Below, piece after piece: positions 16,587-24,325 of a DNA stretch of 64,000 nucleotides (position 1 is its first letter; each line of letters opens with the position of its first letter). Origin of the DNA: Lachnospiraceae bacterium. GTDB taxonomy: Bacteria; Bacillota; Clostridia; Lachnospirales; Lachnospiraceae. The notes beneath the pieces were generated by a model. The model worked only from the letters and a program-made list of their open reading frames with translations, searched no databases and had not been told where the DNA came from. The translations under genes and the position numbers were made by a program. The stretch spans positions 1-64,000 of the forward strand of contig JAFVXW010000048.1 of NCBI GenBank assembly GCA_017500935.1, in the 5' to 3' direction.

Positions 16587-17924
16587 ATGAAGTTTTCAAA
16601 GGATTTTATGTTTGGCGTAGCCACCAGTGCAGCTCAGGTGGAAGGTGCCGCATTGGAAGACGGCAAAGGCCTGAATATCTGGGATGTTTATGCCAGAATT
16701 CCCGGCACGATCACAGACGGCTCCACACCGGATCCGGCTTGTGACCATTATCATACATGGAAACAGGATGTGCAGACAATGAAGGAGCTGGGCGTAGACA
16801 GCTATCGTTTTTCTTTTGCCTGGTCCAGAATCCTGCCTAAGGGCAAAGGCGAGATCAATCAGAAGGGGCTTGATTTTTACAAAAGACTGATTGACGAGCT
16901 TCACAGAAACGACATTAAGCCTAACGCAACTTTGTATCACTGGGATCTTCCCTACGAGCTGGAAAGAGAAGGCGGCTGGTTAAACCGCGATGTGGTGGAC
17001 TGGTACGGCGAATATGCGTCTCTGTTATTTAAGGAATTCGGTGATTCTGTTCCCTATTGGGCAACTATCAACGAGCCCATCGCTACTTATGTAGGCTATG
17101 GACAGGGATGGTTTGCACCTGGAAGAATCGGCGAAAAATTTGGCCGTCAGGCAAACCATCATGTGCTTTTGGCACATGGTGAAGGTGTCCGCCGTTTCAG
17201 GGAGGAGAATCTGAAAAACTCCCAGATCGGTATTGTGGTGGATATCTGGCATCATCATCCGCTTCGTCCGGATCATGCAGAGGATATCGCCATTGCGGAA
17301 CTGGAAAATGAAAAGGCATATCGCTCCTATATCAATCCGATCTTTAAGGGATGTTATTCCGATGCGCTTTTAAAATATATGGAAGAAAACAACTGCATGC
17401 CGGATATGAAGGACGGCGATATGGAAAAAATCGCGCAGAAGCTGGATTTCTTTGGCTTAAACTGCTACAACCGTGTATTGGACTGTGCGGATAAGAGCCT
17501 GTTAAAACTTAAAAAAGAGATCAACGCCGGCGGCAACTATATGGATAACGGAAATGAAAAATATCCGAAAGCGGTTTACGATGCGGCTAAGATTCTGGTA
17601 AATGACTATCAGATCGGCATCCCGATCATTGTGACTGAAAACGGCACTTATAACTGTTCTGAGGAGTTTGCGGCTGACGGCAGGATCCATGATACCGAGC
17701 GTATCCAGTATCTGAACGGTTTCCTGGAATGGATTCACAAAGCAATCGAAGAAGGCATTGATATCCGCGGTTATTATGCGTGGTCTTTGATGGATAACTG
17801 GGAGTGGAGTGCAGGATACAGCTATCGTTTCGGTCTGATCCACAATAATTTTGAAACCCAGGAGCGCACCTGGAAAGACAGCGCTTACTGGTATCAGAAT
17901 CTGATCCGGGAATCCCGCAAGTAA
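16587..17924 (+). CDS. Glycoside hydrolase family 1 beta-glucosidase
   Basis: 445 aa, normal for GH1. FGVATSAAQVEGA and YRFSFAWSRILPKG mark the N-terminal strands; TINEP gives acid/base Glu163 and VTENG gives nucleophile Glu351. GYYAWSLMDNWEWSAGYSYR is the conserved aglycone-side segment. No signal peptide, so cytoplasmic. It starts one base after the B12 adenosyltransferase stop, placing a beta-glycosidase in the diol dehydratase operon. It may release glycerol or a diol from a beta-glycoside that then feeds the dehydratase (inference). No phosphotransferase system genes are nearby, so free rather than phosphorylated glycosides are likelier. Confidence 0.93.
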   Translation: MKFSKDFMFGVATSAAQVEGAALEDGKGLNIWDVYARIPGTITDGSTPDPACDHYHTWKQDVQTMKELGVDSYRFSFAWSRILPKGKGEINQKGLDFYKRLIDELHRNDIKPNATLYHWDLPYELEREGGWLNRDVVDWYGEYASLLFKEFGDSVPYWATINEPIATYVGYGQGWFAPGRIGEKFGRQANHHVLLAHGEGVRRFREENLKNSQIGIVVDIWHHHPLRPDHAEDIAIAELENEKAYRSYINPIFKGCYSDALLKYMEENNCMPDMKDGDMEKIAQKLDFFGLNCYNRVLDCADKSLLKLKKEINAGGNYMDNGNEKYPKAVYDAAKILVNDYQIGIPIIVTENGTYNCSEEFAADGRIHDTERIQYLNGFLEWIHKAIEEGIDIRGYYAWSLMDNWEWSAGYSYRFGLIHNNFETQERTWKDSAYWYQNLIRESRK

Positions 17925-17989
17925 ATCCGGGTAAACGAACTGCAGAAAGCTGCAGGATATCAGAAACAGATAAATGAGGTAAAAACATC

Positions 17990-19978
17990 ATGAGATATGG
18001 TGTGGGAATTGACACAGGCGGTACATATACTGACGCTGTCATCTATGAAATCGAAAACAGAAAAGTAATCGCATCCAACAAAGCGCAGACAACCAGAGAT
18101 GATCTGACTGTCGGTATCCTCAATGCGCTGGACGGACTGGATATCGGACTTGTCAGACAGGCAGAGGTGATTTGTCTGTCCACCACACTGGCAACCAATG
18201 CCTGTGTGGAAAACAGAGGCGCAAGAGCAAAACTTTTATTTATCGGTGTAGATCCCAAGGCGGTTGCCTGGGCCGGCGGTGCAGCGGGTCTGGATGATCC
18301 GGAACTGATCTTATATGCGCCGGAAGAAGGGACGGACGCTGCATTCTGGGATGCCTTTGTGGCAGAACATGAAGAGTGGTTTGCGGATGCCCAGGGACTT
18401 GGCATTGTGGAGCTGAATGTGGACAGAACCCATGCAGCGTATGAAAAGGCTGCGAGAAAAGCAGTGCAGGCAAAATATAAAATGCCGGTTATCTGCGGTT
18501 ATGAGCTGTCCAATGAGATCAATTCCATCAAACGCGGTGCAAGTGCACTGTTAAACGGCAGACTGATCCCTGTTTTGGGAGAATTTCTGGAAGCAATTCA
18601 TACTGCGATGGAGGAGCGGAAGATCAAAGCTCCCATTGCGATCATGCGCAGTGACGGAACGCTTATGTCGGAAAGATTTACCGGCGAGCATCCTGTTGAG
18701 ACCATACTCTGCGGTCCGGCTGCCAGTGTAGTGGGCAGCAGTGCTGTTTTGGATGAACAAAATGCCGTCATTGTGGATATGGGCGGAACCACAACGGATA
18801 TCGCGCTGGTGCGCGACGGAGCACCTGTTAAAGTAAACCGCGGTATCAGAGTGGGACGCTGGCATACAGCGGTGCGCGGACTTATGGTGCATACACTGGG
18901 CCTTGGAGGTGACAGTGCAGTGCGTTACCAGAGAAAGAATAAACAGCTTTATGTGGACAGCGTACGCGTGATGCCTTTGTGCGCAGCAGCAATGCGCTGG
19001 CCTGAGATCACAGAATATCTGCAGAAGCTGCAGGATGATTTCAGGAAGCATTCCCTGCCTTTGCATGAATTTTTCTATCTGGTGAAAGATATCAGTCAGG
19101 AAGCGCATTATAATCAGACCGAAAGAGCGTTTTGCACAGCGCTCAAAAAAGGCCCTGTTCCTTATGAGGAAGCAGCAAAGCTTTTAGGCATAGAACCCTA
19201 TACGCTGCATGTGCATCTGGATCGTCTGGAAAAGGAAGGCATCATCATGCGCTGCGGTCTGACTTCAACGGACATCATGCATTTGAAGGGTGATTTCAAT
19301 GTCTTTTCCAAAGAAGCGGCTCTTTTAGGCGCAGATTTTGTGGCAAAAAGTGTCGGAAAGACTGTGGAAGAACTTTGTGACTGGGTATATAACGAAGTAA
19401 AGAAAAAACTGTATTTTTATATCGCGGAAATGCTTTTGTATGAGCAGAGACCGGAACTGAAAAAAACAGGGCTGGACACTCAGACAGCATCCATGCTGGA
19501 ATGGGGCTGGGAAATGAGTCAGAAAGGAATGGGAAAACATATCGGGCTTACCTTTCAGACACCGTTTCATCTGATCGGTGTGGGTGCACCCATTCATATT
19601 TTCCTGCCGGATGTGGCAAAGGCACTGGGTACGGAATGTATCATTCCCAAAGAAGCGAATGTGGTGAATGCAGTGGGTGCGGTTGCCTGCAATATTTCAG
19701 CATCCCATACGGTTGAGATCCTGCCGGATGACGGCGGATTTTTGGTAAATAGCGAAAACGGCAGTACAGTGATCAAGGAACTGGAAGATGCCATTGAATT
19801 TGTGTGGCCGATCGCAGAAAAGATTGCAAGAGAAGATGCAGTCAGCCGCGGTGCACAGGAACCGCTGACCATACGCCGGGATGTGAAGCCTGTGATGGCG
19901 GTCACCGGTTACGGCGGTGAGTTATTTATGAGATGTGAAGTGACGGCAACAGCCATGGGCGTGCTGAAGCTGACATAA
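17990..19978 (+). CDS. Hydantoinase/oxoprolinase (HyuA-like) family protein with inserted winged helix
   Basis: 662 aa. GIDTGGTYTDAVI at the N-terminus, CLSTTLATNACVENRGARAK and VDMGGTTTDIALVRDG are the ASKHA-type nucleotide loops of the HyuA family. About residues 375-430 (ERAFCTALKKGPVPYEEAAK, then LDRLEKEGIIMRCGLT) read as a winged helix-turn-helix, unlike metabolic hydantoinases. No HyuB partner follows. It lies 65 bases after the GH1 gene and ends with a terminator. Possible roles are ATP-dependent amide hydrolysis, corrinoid-protein activation or ligand-sensing regulation; none is proven. Confidence 0.8.
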   Translation: MRYGVGIDTGGTYTDAVIYEIENRKVIASNKAQTTRDDLTVGILNALDGLDIGLVRQAEVICLSTTLATNACVENRGARAKLLFIGVDPKAVAWAGGAAGLDDPELILYAPEEGTDAAFWDAFVAEHEEWFADAQGLGIVELNVDRTHAAYEKAARKAVQAKYKMPVICGYELSNEINSIKRGASALLNGRLIPVLGEFLEAIHTAMEERKIKAPIAIMRSDGTLMSERFTGEHPVETILCGPAASVVGSSAVLDEQNAVIVDMGGTTTDIALVRDGAPVKVNRGIRVGRWHTAVRGLMVHTLGLGGDSAVRYQRKNKQLYVDSVRVMPLCAAAMRWPEITEYLQKLQDDFRKHSLPLHEFFYLVKDISQEAHYNQTERAFCTALKKGPVPYEEAAKLLGIEPYTLHVHLDRLEKEGIIMRCGLTSTDIMHLKGDFNVFSKEAALLGADFVAKSVGKTVEELCDWVYNEVKKKLYFYIAEMLLYEQRPELKKTGLDTQTASMLEWGWEMSQKGMGKHIGLTFQTPFHLIGVGAPIHIFLPDVAKALGTECIIPKEANVVNAVGAVACNISASHTVEILPDDGGFLVNSENGSTVIKELEDAIEFVWPIAEKIAREDAVSRGAQEPLTIRRDVKPVMAVTGYGGELFMRCEVTATAMGVLKLT

Positions 19979-19981
19979 AGT

Positions 19982-20030
19982 AAAAAAAAAGGCGTGCTGC
20001 TTTAGATCGAGGCAGCGCGCCTGTTTTATA
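19982..20030 (+). terminator. Rho-independent terminator of the diol dehydratase region
   Basis: GGCGTGCTGC pairs with GCAGCGCGCC (one G-U) around a 12-base loop. An A-run lies upstream and TGTTTTAT downstream. It separates this operon from the convergent AraC gene. Confidence 0.75.
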
Positions 20031-20047
20031 TCTGTATGAACACAGTT

Positions 20048-20947
20048 TCAGAGAACTGTGTTTTCAGACAACCCCTTAATAGAGGAAGAATACTCAGAAG
20101 GAGTCATACCGGTCAGTTTTTTGAACTGTCTGGAAAAATAATGGATGGAGCTGTAGCCCAATGTGTCCGCAATCTCTGTGAAATTTAACTGATTGTTGCG
20201 GATCAGCTGCTTGGCTTCGTCGATTTTAAGCTTGGAAAACAGGGCGATGGCACCGCAGTTATGATATTTGCGGATCAGCTGCTGCAGATGAGAGCGGCCG
20301 ATGAGCATATCTTTGGCAATCTGATCCAGGGTCAGATTCTGCGTAATATTCTGATGCATGTAAGTGACAAGTTTATTGTAAAGCTCTTCGTCATTTTTTC
20401 TGCGGACGGTTTCCTGCGTGGATACTTTGGGAGCCGTGACTGCATGGCGGCGCATCAGATGGAGTAAAAAAAGCTCCAGATACAGTTTGATCATCTGTTC
20501 TCCGATGGGAGAACGTTCAGGCTTTTTTCGCATCTGTGTCTGATATGGGTTATTGAGAGGGTCCAGAAAAACCTTCTGTGCTTCCTGAATGATCTGGGCC
20601 AGCATTTTGCGCTCTTCGTCATCAATGGAAAGCTGTCTGTCACGGAAAAAATCCATGGCGGGAGAGCTGCATAGAAAGGAAATGACTACCAGATTGGGCG
20701 CAATATGTCTGTTGGCAGCAAGACGGTGAAATTCGTTGGGTTTGTGAAAAAGGATATCGCCCCGCTGAAGTGTGAAGCTTTTGCCGTCTGCCTCTGCCTC
20801 TGCGATTCCTTTGTCTACACATAAAAACTCCCAGAAATCATGGGATTCACCGGAAAAGGTGAAGTTGTTGCTGTATTCAAAATAGTGGATGGTGACGATG
20901 TCGTGAATATCAATTGCAGTATCCAGATGAACGCTTGTGTAAGACAT
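20048..20947 (-). CDS. AraC-family transcriptional regulator
   Basis: 299 aa from the ATG at 20947, chosen because AAAGGAG lies just upstream; a longer frame to 21154 would add only hydrophobic non-conserved sequence and cross the promoter. The N-terminal cupin-like sensor has HDFWEFLCVDKG and GDILFHKPNEFHRLAAN. The C-terminal double helix-turn-helix shows LTLDQIAKDMLIGRSHLQQL and FTEIADTLGYSSIHYFSRQF followed by KKLTGMTPSEY. It is divergent from the sugar kinase gene and likely regulates that promoter through the direct repeats at 21020-21045. Confidence 0.92.
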   Translation of the reverse strand: MSYTSVHLDTAIDIHDIVTIHYFEYSNNFTFSGESHDFWEFLCVDKGIAEAEADGKSFTLQRGDILFHKPNEFHRLAANRHIAPNLVVISFLCSSPAMDFFRDRQLSIDDEERKMLAQIIQEAQKVFLDPLNNPYQTQMRKKPERSPIGEQMIKLYLELFLLHLMRRHAVTAPKVSTQETVRRKNDEELYNKLVTYMHQNITQNLTLDQIAKDMLIGRSHLQQLIRKYHNCGAIALFSKLKIDEAKQLIRNNQLNFTEIADTLGYSSIHYFSRQFKKLTGMTPSEYSSSIKGLSENTVL

Positions 20948-20983
20948 ATGCACTCCTTTGAAACCGGGCCTTTTGTTATCTAA

Positions 20984-21011
20984 ATTGTAGCATTGAAAGT
21001 ATAAAAGTAAA
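20984..21011 (-). promoter_or_regulatory. Promoter of the AraC gene
   Basis: On the minus strand TTTACT (21006-21011), a 16-base spacer and TACAAT (20984-20989) with an extended TGC. Confidence 0.5.
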
Positions 21012-21019
21012 GAGTAATA

Positions 21020-21045
21020 GTGCAAATGCGGCGGATTGTGCAAAT
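21020..21045 (+). promoter_or_regulatory. Direct repeats GTGCAAAT, probable AraC-type operator
   Basis: Identical GTGCAAAT copies at 21020-21027 and 21038-21045 are 18 bases apart, in the divergent AraC/kinase intergenic region. The second copy overlaps the weak -35 (TTGTGC, 21036-21041) of a TATAAA -10 at 21060-21065, the geometry of activator-dependent promoters. Confidence 0.55.
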
Positions 21046-21142
21046 ACATCGGAATTTTGTATAAAGAAAGTAAAGCCAGGGACAGATACACTAAAAGCAG
21101 AAACAAAAAAACATACCTAAACAGAATTCGGAGGGTAAAAAC

Positions 21143-22249
21143 ATGGAAAAGCAAAGTCTGTCTGCACTGTCACTTATCGTAAATCAGTTTTGTGTGGAAG
21201 GAATACTGCAGAACATCTGCGCATACGGCAATGGGCATATCAATGCAACTTATTATCTGGAAACCGAAAAAAATGCGCAGGTACACCGTTACATCCTGCA
21301 GCAGATCAATACAGATATTTTTAAAAATCCGGATCAGCTGATGGAAAATATTGTGGGTGTTACAGAGTTTTTAAAGGCAAAGATCAGGGAAAGAGGCGGA
21401 GACTGCAGCCGGGAGACATTGCAGGTCATTGAGACCAAAGATGGCAGCAGCTATTACCGGGATGAAAACGGCAGCTGCTACAGAATGTACTTATTTATTG
21501 TAGATTCTGCAAGCTACGATCAGGTGGACAGCGCAGAAACCTTTTATGAAAGTGCAGTGGCGTTCGGTAATTTCCAGGCACTTCTGGCCGAATATCCGGC
21601 ACACAAACTGCATGAAACCATTCCTCATTTCCACGATACCAAAAAACGTTTTGAAAACTTTCTGACAGCATTGGAACAGGATATCTGCGGCAGAGCAAAG
21701 AGCGTTCAGGAAGAAATCGCGTTTGTGATGGACAGAAAAGACGAAATGGATTGCCTGACAAAACTTCTGGCTTCCGGAGAGCTGCCCATGCGCGTTACCC
21801 ATAACGATACCAAGTTAAACAATATCATGATTGATGATACGACCAAAAAAGGAATCTGCATCATCGATCTGGATACCGTTATGCCCGGCTCTGCACTGTA
21901 TGATTTCGGAGATTCCATCCGCTTTGGTGCCAATACCGCGGCAGAGGATGAAACCGATCTGAGCAAAGTTTCTTTAAGCCTGCCCTTATATACAGCATAC
22001 GTAAAGGGATATCTGGAAGGCTGTCAGGGAAAACTGACTGCACTTGAAAAAGAACTTCTCCCTGTGGGTGCAAAAATGATGACCCTGGAATGCGGTATGC
22101 GTTTTCTGACAGATTATCTGCAGGGAGATACCTATTTCAGAATCCACAGACCCAAACACAATCTGGACCGCTGCAGAACACAGTTTGCGCTGGTTGCGGA
22201 TATGGAAAAGAAATGGGATGAAATGAAAGCTGTTGTTGCAGCTTGCTGA
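21143..22249 (+). CDS. NahK-like sugar 1-kinase (aminoglycoside phosphotransferase fold)
   Basis: 368 aa, close to N-acetylhexosamine 1-kinase (about 360). YGNGHINATYYL forms the nucleotide loop, RVTHNDTKLNNIM gives catalytic His220-Asn221-Asp222, and CIIDLDTVMPG gives the metal-binding Asp242. NahK phosphorylates GalNAc or GlcNAc at C1 in the galacto-N-biose pathway. The matching phosphorylase and epimerase are not in the window, so another sugar (for example galactose) or an alcohol remains possible. First gene after the AraC-controlled promoter, GGAGGG ribosome site, terminator at the end. Confidence 0.75.
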   Translation: MEKQSLSALSLIVNQFCVEGILQNICAYGNGHINATYYLETEKNAQVHRYILQQINTDIFKNPDQLMENIVGVTEFLKAKIRERGGDCSRETLQVIETKDGSSYYRDENGSCYRMYLFIVDSASYDQVDSAETFYESAVAFGNFQALLAEYPAHKLHETIPHFHDTKKRFENFLTALEQDICGRAKSVQEEIAFVMDRKDEMDCLTKLLASGELPMRVTHNDTKLNNIMIDDTTKKGICIIDLDTVMPGSALYDFGDSIRFGANTAAEDETDLSKVSLSLPLYTAYVKGYLEGCQGKLTALEKELLPVGAKMMTLECGMRFLTDYLQGDTYFRIHRPKHNLDRCRTQFALVADMEKKWDEMKAVVAAC

Positions 22250-22259
22250 TATGGAAAAA

Positions 22260-22290
22260 ACTGCCGGTCTTTTGGACCGGCGTTTTTTTT
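22260..22290 (+). terminator. Rho-independent terminator
   Basis: GCCGGTC-TTTTG-GACCGGC followed by a run of T, directly after the kinase gene. Confidence 0.9.
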
Positions 22291-22347
22291 ACACACTATT
22301 TTTATACACATACTTTTTTACTCTGTATATGGATTATCCGGAAAATA

Positions 22348-22392
22348 TGATATACTGTAAACAGTCAAATGATCGCCTGAGCGGGTGATCAT
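22348..22392 (+). promoter_or_regulatory. Promoter and inverted-repeat operator of the SGNH-UroD-esterase operon
   Basis: An extended -10 TGATATACT (hexamer 22351-22356) is followed by an inverted repeat ATGATCGCC...GGGTGATCAT (22369-22392). That is placed to block early transcription if bound by a repressor. Confidence 0.4.
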
Positions 22393-22413
22393 AATACCGA
22401 TGGAGGGACGACA

Positions 22414-23211
22414 ATGAATCTGGATGAACTGTTTTTTGATGAAAATGAAAAACCTTTGGAAAAGCTGGCAGCTAACGGGGGATTTACCGGTATTTTCAGA
22501 AAAATTGCCTGTATCGGAGACAGTTTGTCTTCCGGTGAATTTGAGGCAATGGATGCGGAAGGCAACAGAACCTATCATGATTATTTTGAGTATTCCTGGG
22601 GGCAGTACATTGCCCGCGAGGCAGGATGTACGGTTTACAATTTTTCCAGAGGCGGTATGACGGCAAAAGAATATTGTCTGACCTTTGCGGAGGCAAACAA
22701 TTTCTATGATCCTGCGCTGGCCTGTCAGGCATATATCATCGCGCTGGGAGTAAATGATCTTTATAATATGCAGATGGAATTTGGCTCCATGGCGGATGTG
22801 GATTTTAAGAACAGCAAAAACAACAAACCTACTTTTGCCGGGTATTACGCACGCATCATTCAGCGCTACAAACAGATCCAGCCGGATGCCAAATTCTTTT
22901 TGATGACACTGCCGGCCGGCAATGATCCTCAGCTGGATGAGGCAGCCGGAAAACATCAGGATTTTTTGTATCAGTTATGTACTGTTTTTGAAAACTGTTA
23001 TGTGTTGGATTTCCGCAAATATGCGCCGGTTTATGATGAAAAGTTCAGAGAACGCTTTTTCCTGGCAGGACATATGAATCCGATGGGATATATGCTGACA
23101 GCCAAAATGGTGATGTCCTATATTGATTATCTGATCCGCCATAATATGGATGATTTCAAGCAGGTTGGCTTTATCGGCACAGAGCATCAGTGGCCGAAGG
23201 GAGCAGTCTGA
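22414..23211 (+). CDS. SGNH/GDSL-family hydrolase
   Basis: 265 aa. IACIGDSLSSGEFE places the catalytic Ser37 in the GDSL block; GVNDLYNM supplies the block III Asn, and HMNPMGYML near the C-terminus supplies the catalytic His. No signal peptide. The family removes acyl groups from carbohydrates and other esters. Starts after GGAGGG and is followed after 26 bases by the UroD-like gene, in an operon that also contains a sialate-esterase-like protein, so deacylation of imported glycosides is likely. Confidence 0.85.
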   Translation: MNLDELFFDENEKPLEKLAANGGFTGIFRKIACIGDSLSSGEFEAMDAEGNRTYHDYFEYSWGQYIAREAGCTVYNFSRGGMTAKEYCLTFAEANNFYDPALACQAYIIALGVNDLYNMQMEFGSMADVDFKNSKNNKPTFAGYYARIIQRYKQIQPDAKFFLMTLPAGNDPQLDEAAGKHQDFLYQLCTVFENCYVLDFRKYAPVYDEKFRERFFLAGHMNPMGYMLTAKMVMSYIDYLIRHNMDDFKQVGFIGTEHQWPKGAV

Positions 23212-23237
23212 CCATAATATACAAGGAGAGAACAGCG

Positions 23238-24323
23238 ATGGAAATGACTTCAAAAGAACGCATTTTAAATGCCATCCGCGGCAAAGAAACAGACAGAGTG
23301 CCATGGTCGCCGTTTTTAGCATATTATTGGGAGCATCTTCCGCAAGCAGTGCAGAAAGGCGGACAGGAAGCCTATTTAAGGCAGATGGGAGCTGACCCGC
23401 TTCTGCGCGGTTTTCACCAGCTTTTTAAAACAAATGTGAAAAACTGTGAGTTTCGCACGAGTACCTGTGGAAAAAAACGTCAGGATGTGATCGAGACCAA
23501 AGTAGGAACGCTGACGGAAGAGTATACCTATTCCGAAAATGCCAATTCCTGGTTTCTGACCACTCATGCTGTGAAAGAGGAAGAGGATTTCAAAATCCTG
23601 CAGTATGCAGCAGAAAATACGCAGCTGATCCCTTTTTATGATGAGTTTCTGCGGGATTACCATGCGCTCGGTGACGGCGGCGTGTATCTGCCGCTTTTGG
23701 GACTGTACGGAAAAACCGGTTTTCAGTCCATGGTGGAGCGCTGGTGCGGCACAGTGGATCTGACCTATGCGCTGTATGATTTTCCGGAAGTAGTGGAGGA
23801 ATGCCTGGCGGTGATACATCAAAAGGACATGGAAACTGCGGCGATTTCCGTGGAGTCACCGGCGGAGGGATTTATTTTCTGGGAAGACAGCTCTACGACC
23901 AATATAAGCCCTGCCTTTTTTGAAAAATATACGGCGCCTTTGGTGGATGCGTGGGGGAAAAAGATACACAGCCATGATAAACTGTTGATCCATCATGCCT
24001 GCGGACATCTGGCAGACCTGCTGCCGCTTATGGGAAATACGGCGATTGATATGGCAGAGTCTGTTTCACCGCCGCCCACGGGAAATGTTGAGATTGCAGA
24101 TGCAGTGAAATTGCTGCCGGAGCATGTCGGCATCATCGGCGGCATTGAGCCTACATTTTTCTTAAACTGTGATATGCAGGAATTGGAAAACCGCGTGGAA
24201 CAGCTTTTGCAGACCATGAAAGGAAGACGTTTTGTACTGGCCAACTCAGACAGCTGCCCTCCTTATGTGGCGTATGAAAAATTTATCAAAGTCAGCGAAA
24301 TGCTGCGCAGACAGGAGAGATGA
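23238..24323 (+). CDS. Uroporphyrinogen decarboxylase-family protein, MtaA-like corrinoid methyltransferase
   Basis: 361 aa from ATG 23238 (AAGGAGAG site); MTSKERILNAIRGKETDRVP is the classic N-terminus of the UroD/MtaA superfamily. It carries His253-x-Cys255 (HHACGH) and Cys340 (NSDSCPP), the zinc-binding H-x-C ... C set of MtaA/MtbA methyltransferases, not of true uroporphyrinogen decarboxylases. It would move a methyl group between a corrinoid protein and an acceptor. No corrinoid protein or methylamine/methanol-type partner gene lies in the window. Overlaps or abuts the next esterase gene. Confidence 0.8.
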   Translation: MEMTSKERILNAIRGKETDRVPWSPFLAYYWEHLPQAVQKGGQEAYLRQMGADPLLRGFHQLFKTNVKNCEFRTSTCGKKRQDVIETKVGTLTEEYTYSENANSWFLTTHAVKEEEDFKILQYAAENTQLIPFYDEFLRDYHALGDGGVYLPLLGLYGKTGFQSMVERWCGTVDLTYALYDFPEVVEECLAVIHQKDMETAAISVESPAEGFIFWEDSSTTNISPAFFEKYTAPLVDAWGKKIHSHDKLLIHHACGHLADLLPLMGNTAIDMAESVSPPPTGNVEIADAVKLLPEHVGIIGGIEPTFFLNCDMQELENRVEQLLQTMKGRRFVLANSDSCPPYVAYEKFIKVSEMLRRQER

Positions 24324-24325
24324 TC

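Noticed and set aside
20948..21154. N-terminal extension of the AraC regulator with a hydrophobic stretch
   Set aside because: It would cross the divergent promoter and operator repeats; the ATG at 20947 has a clear AAAGGAG site and a normal AraC length.
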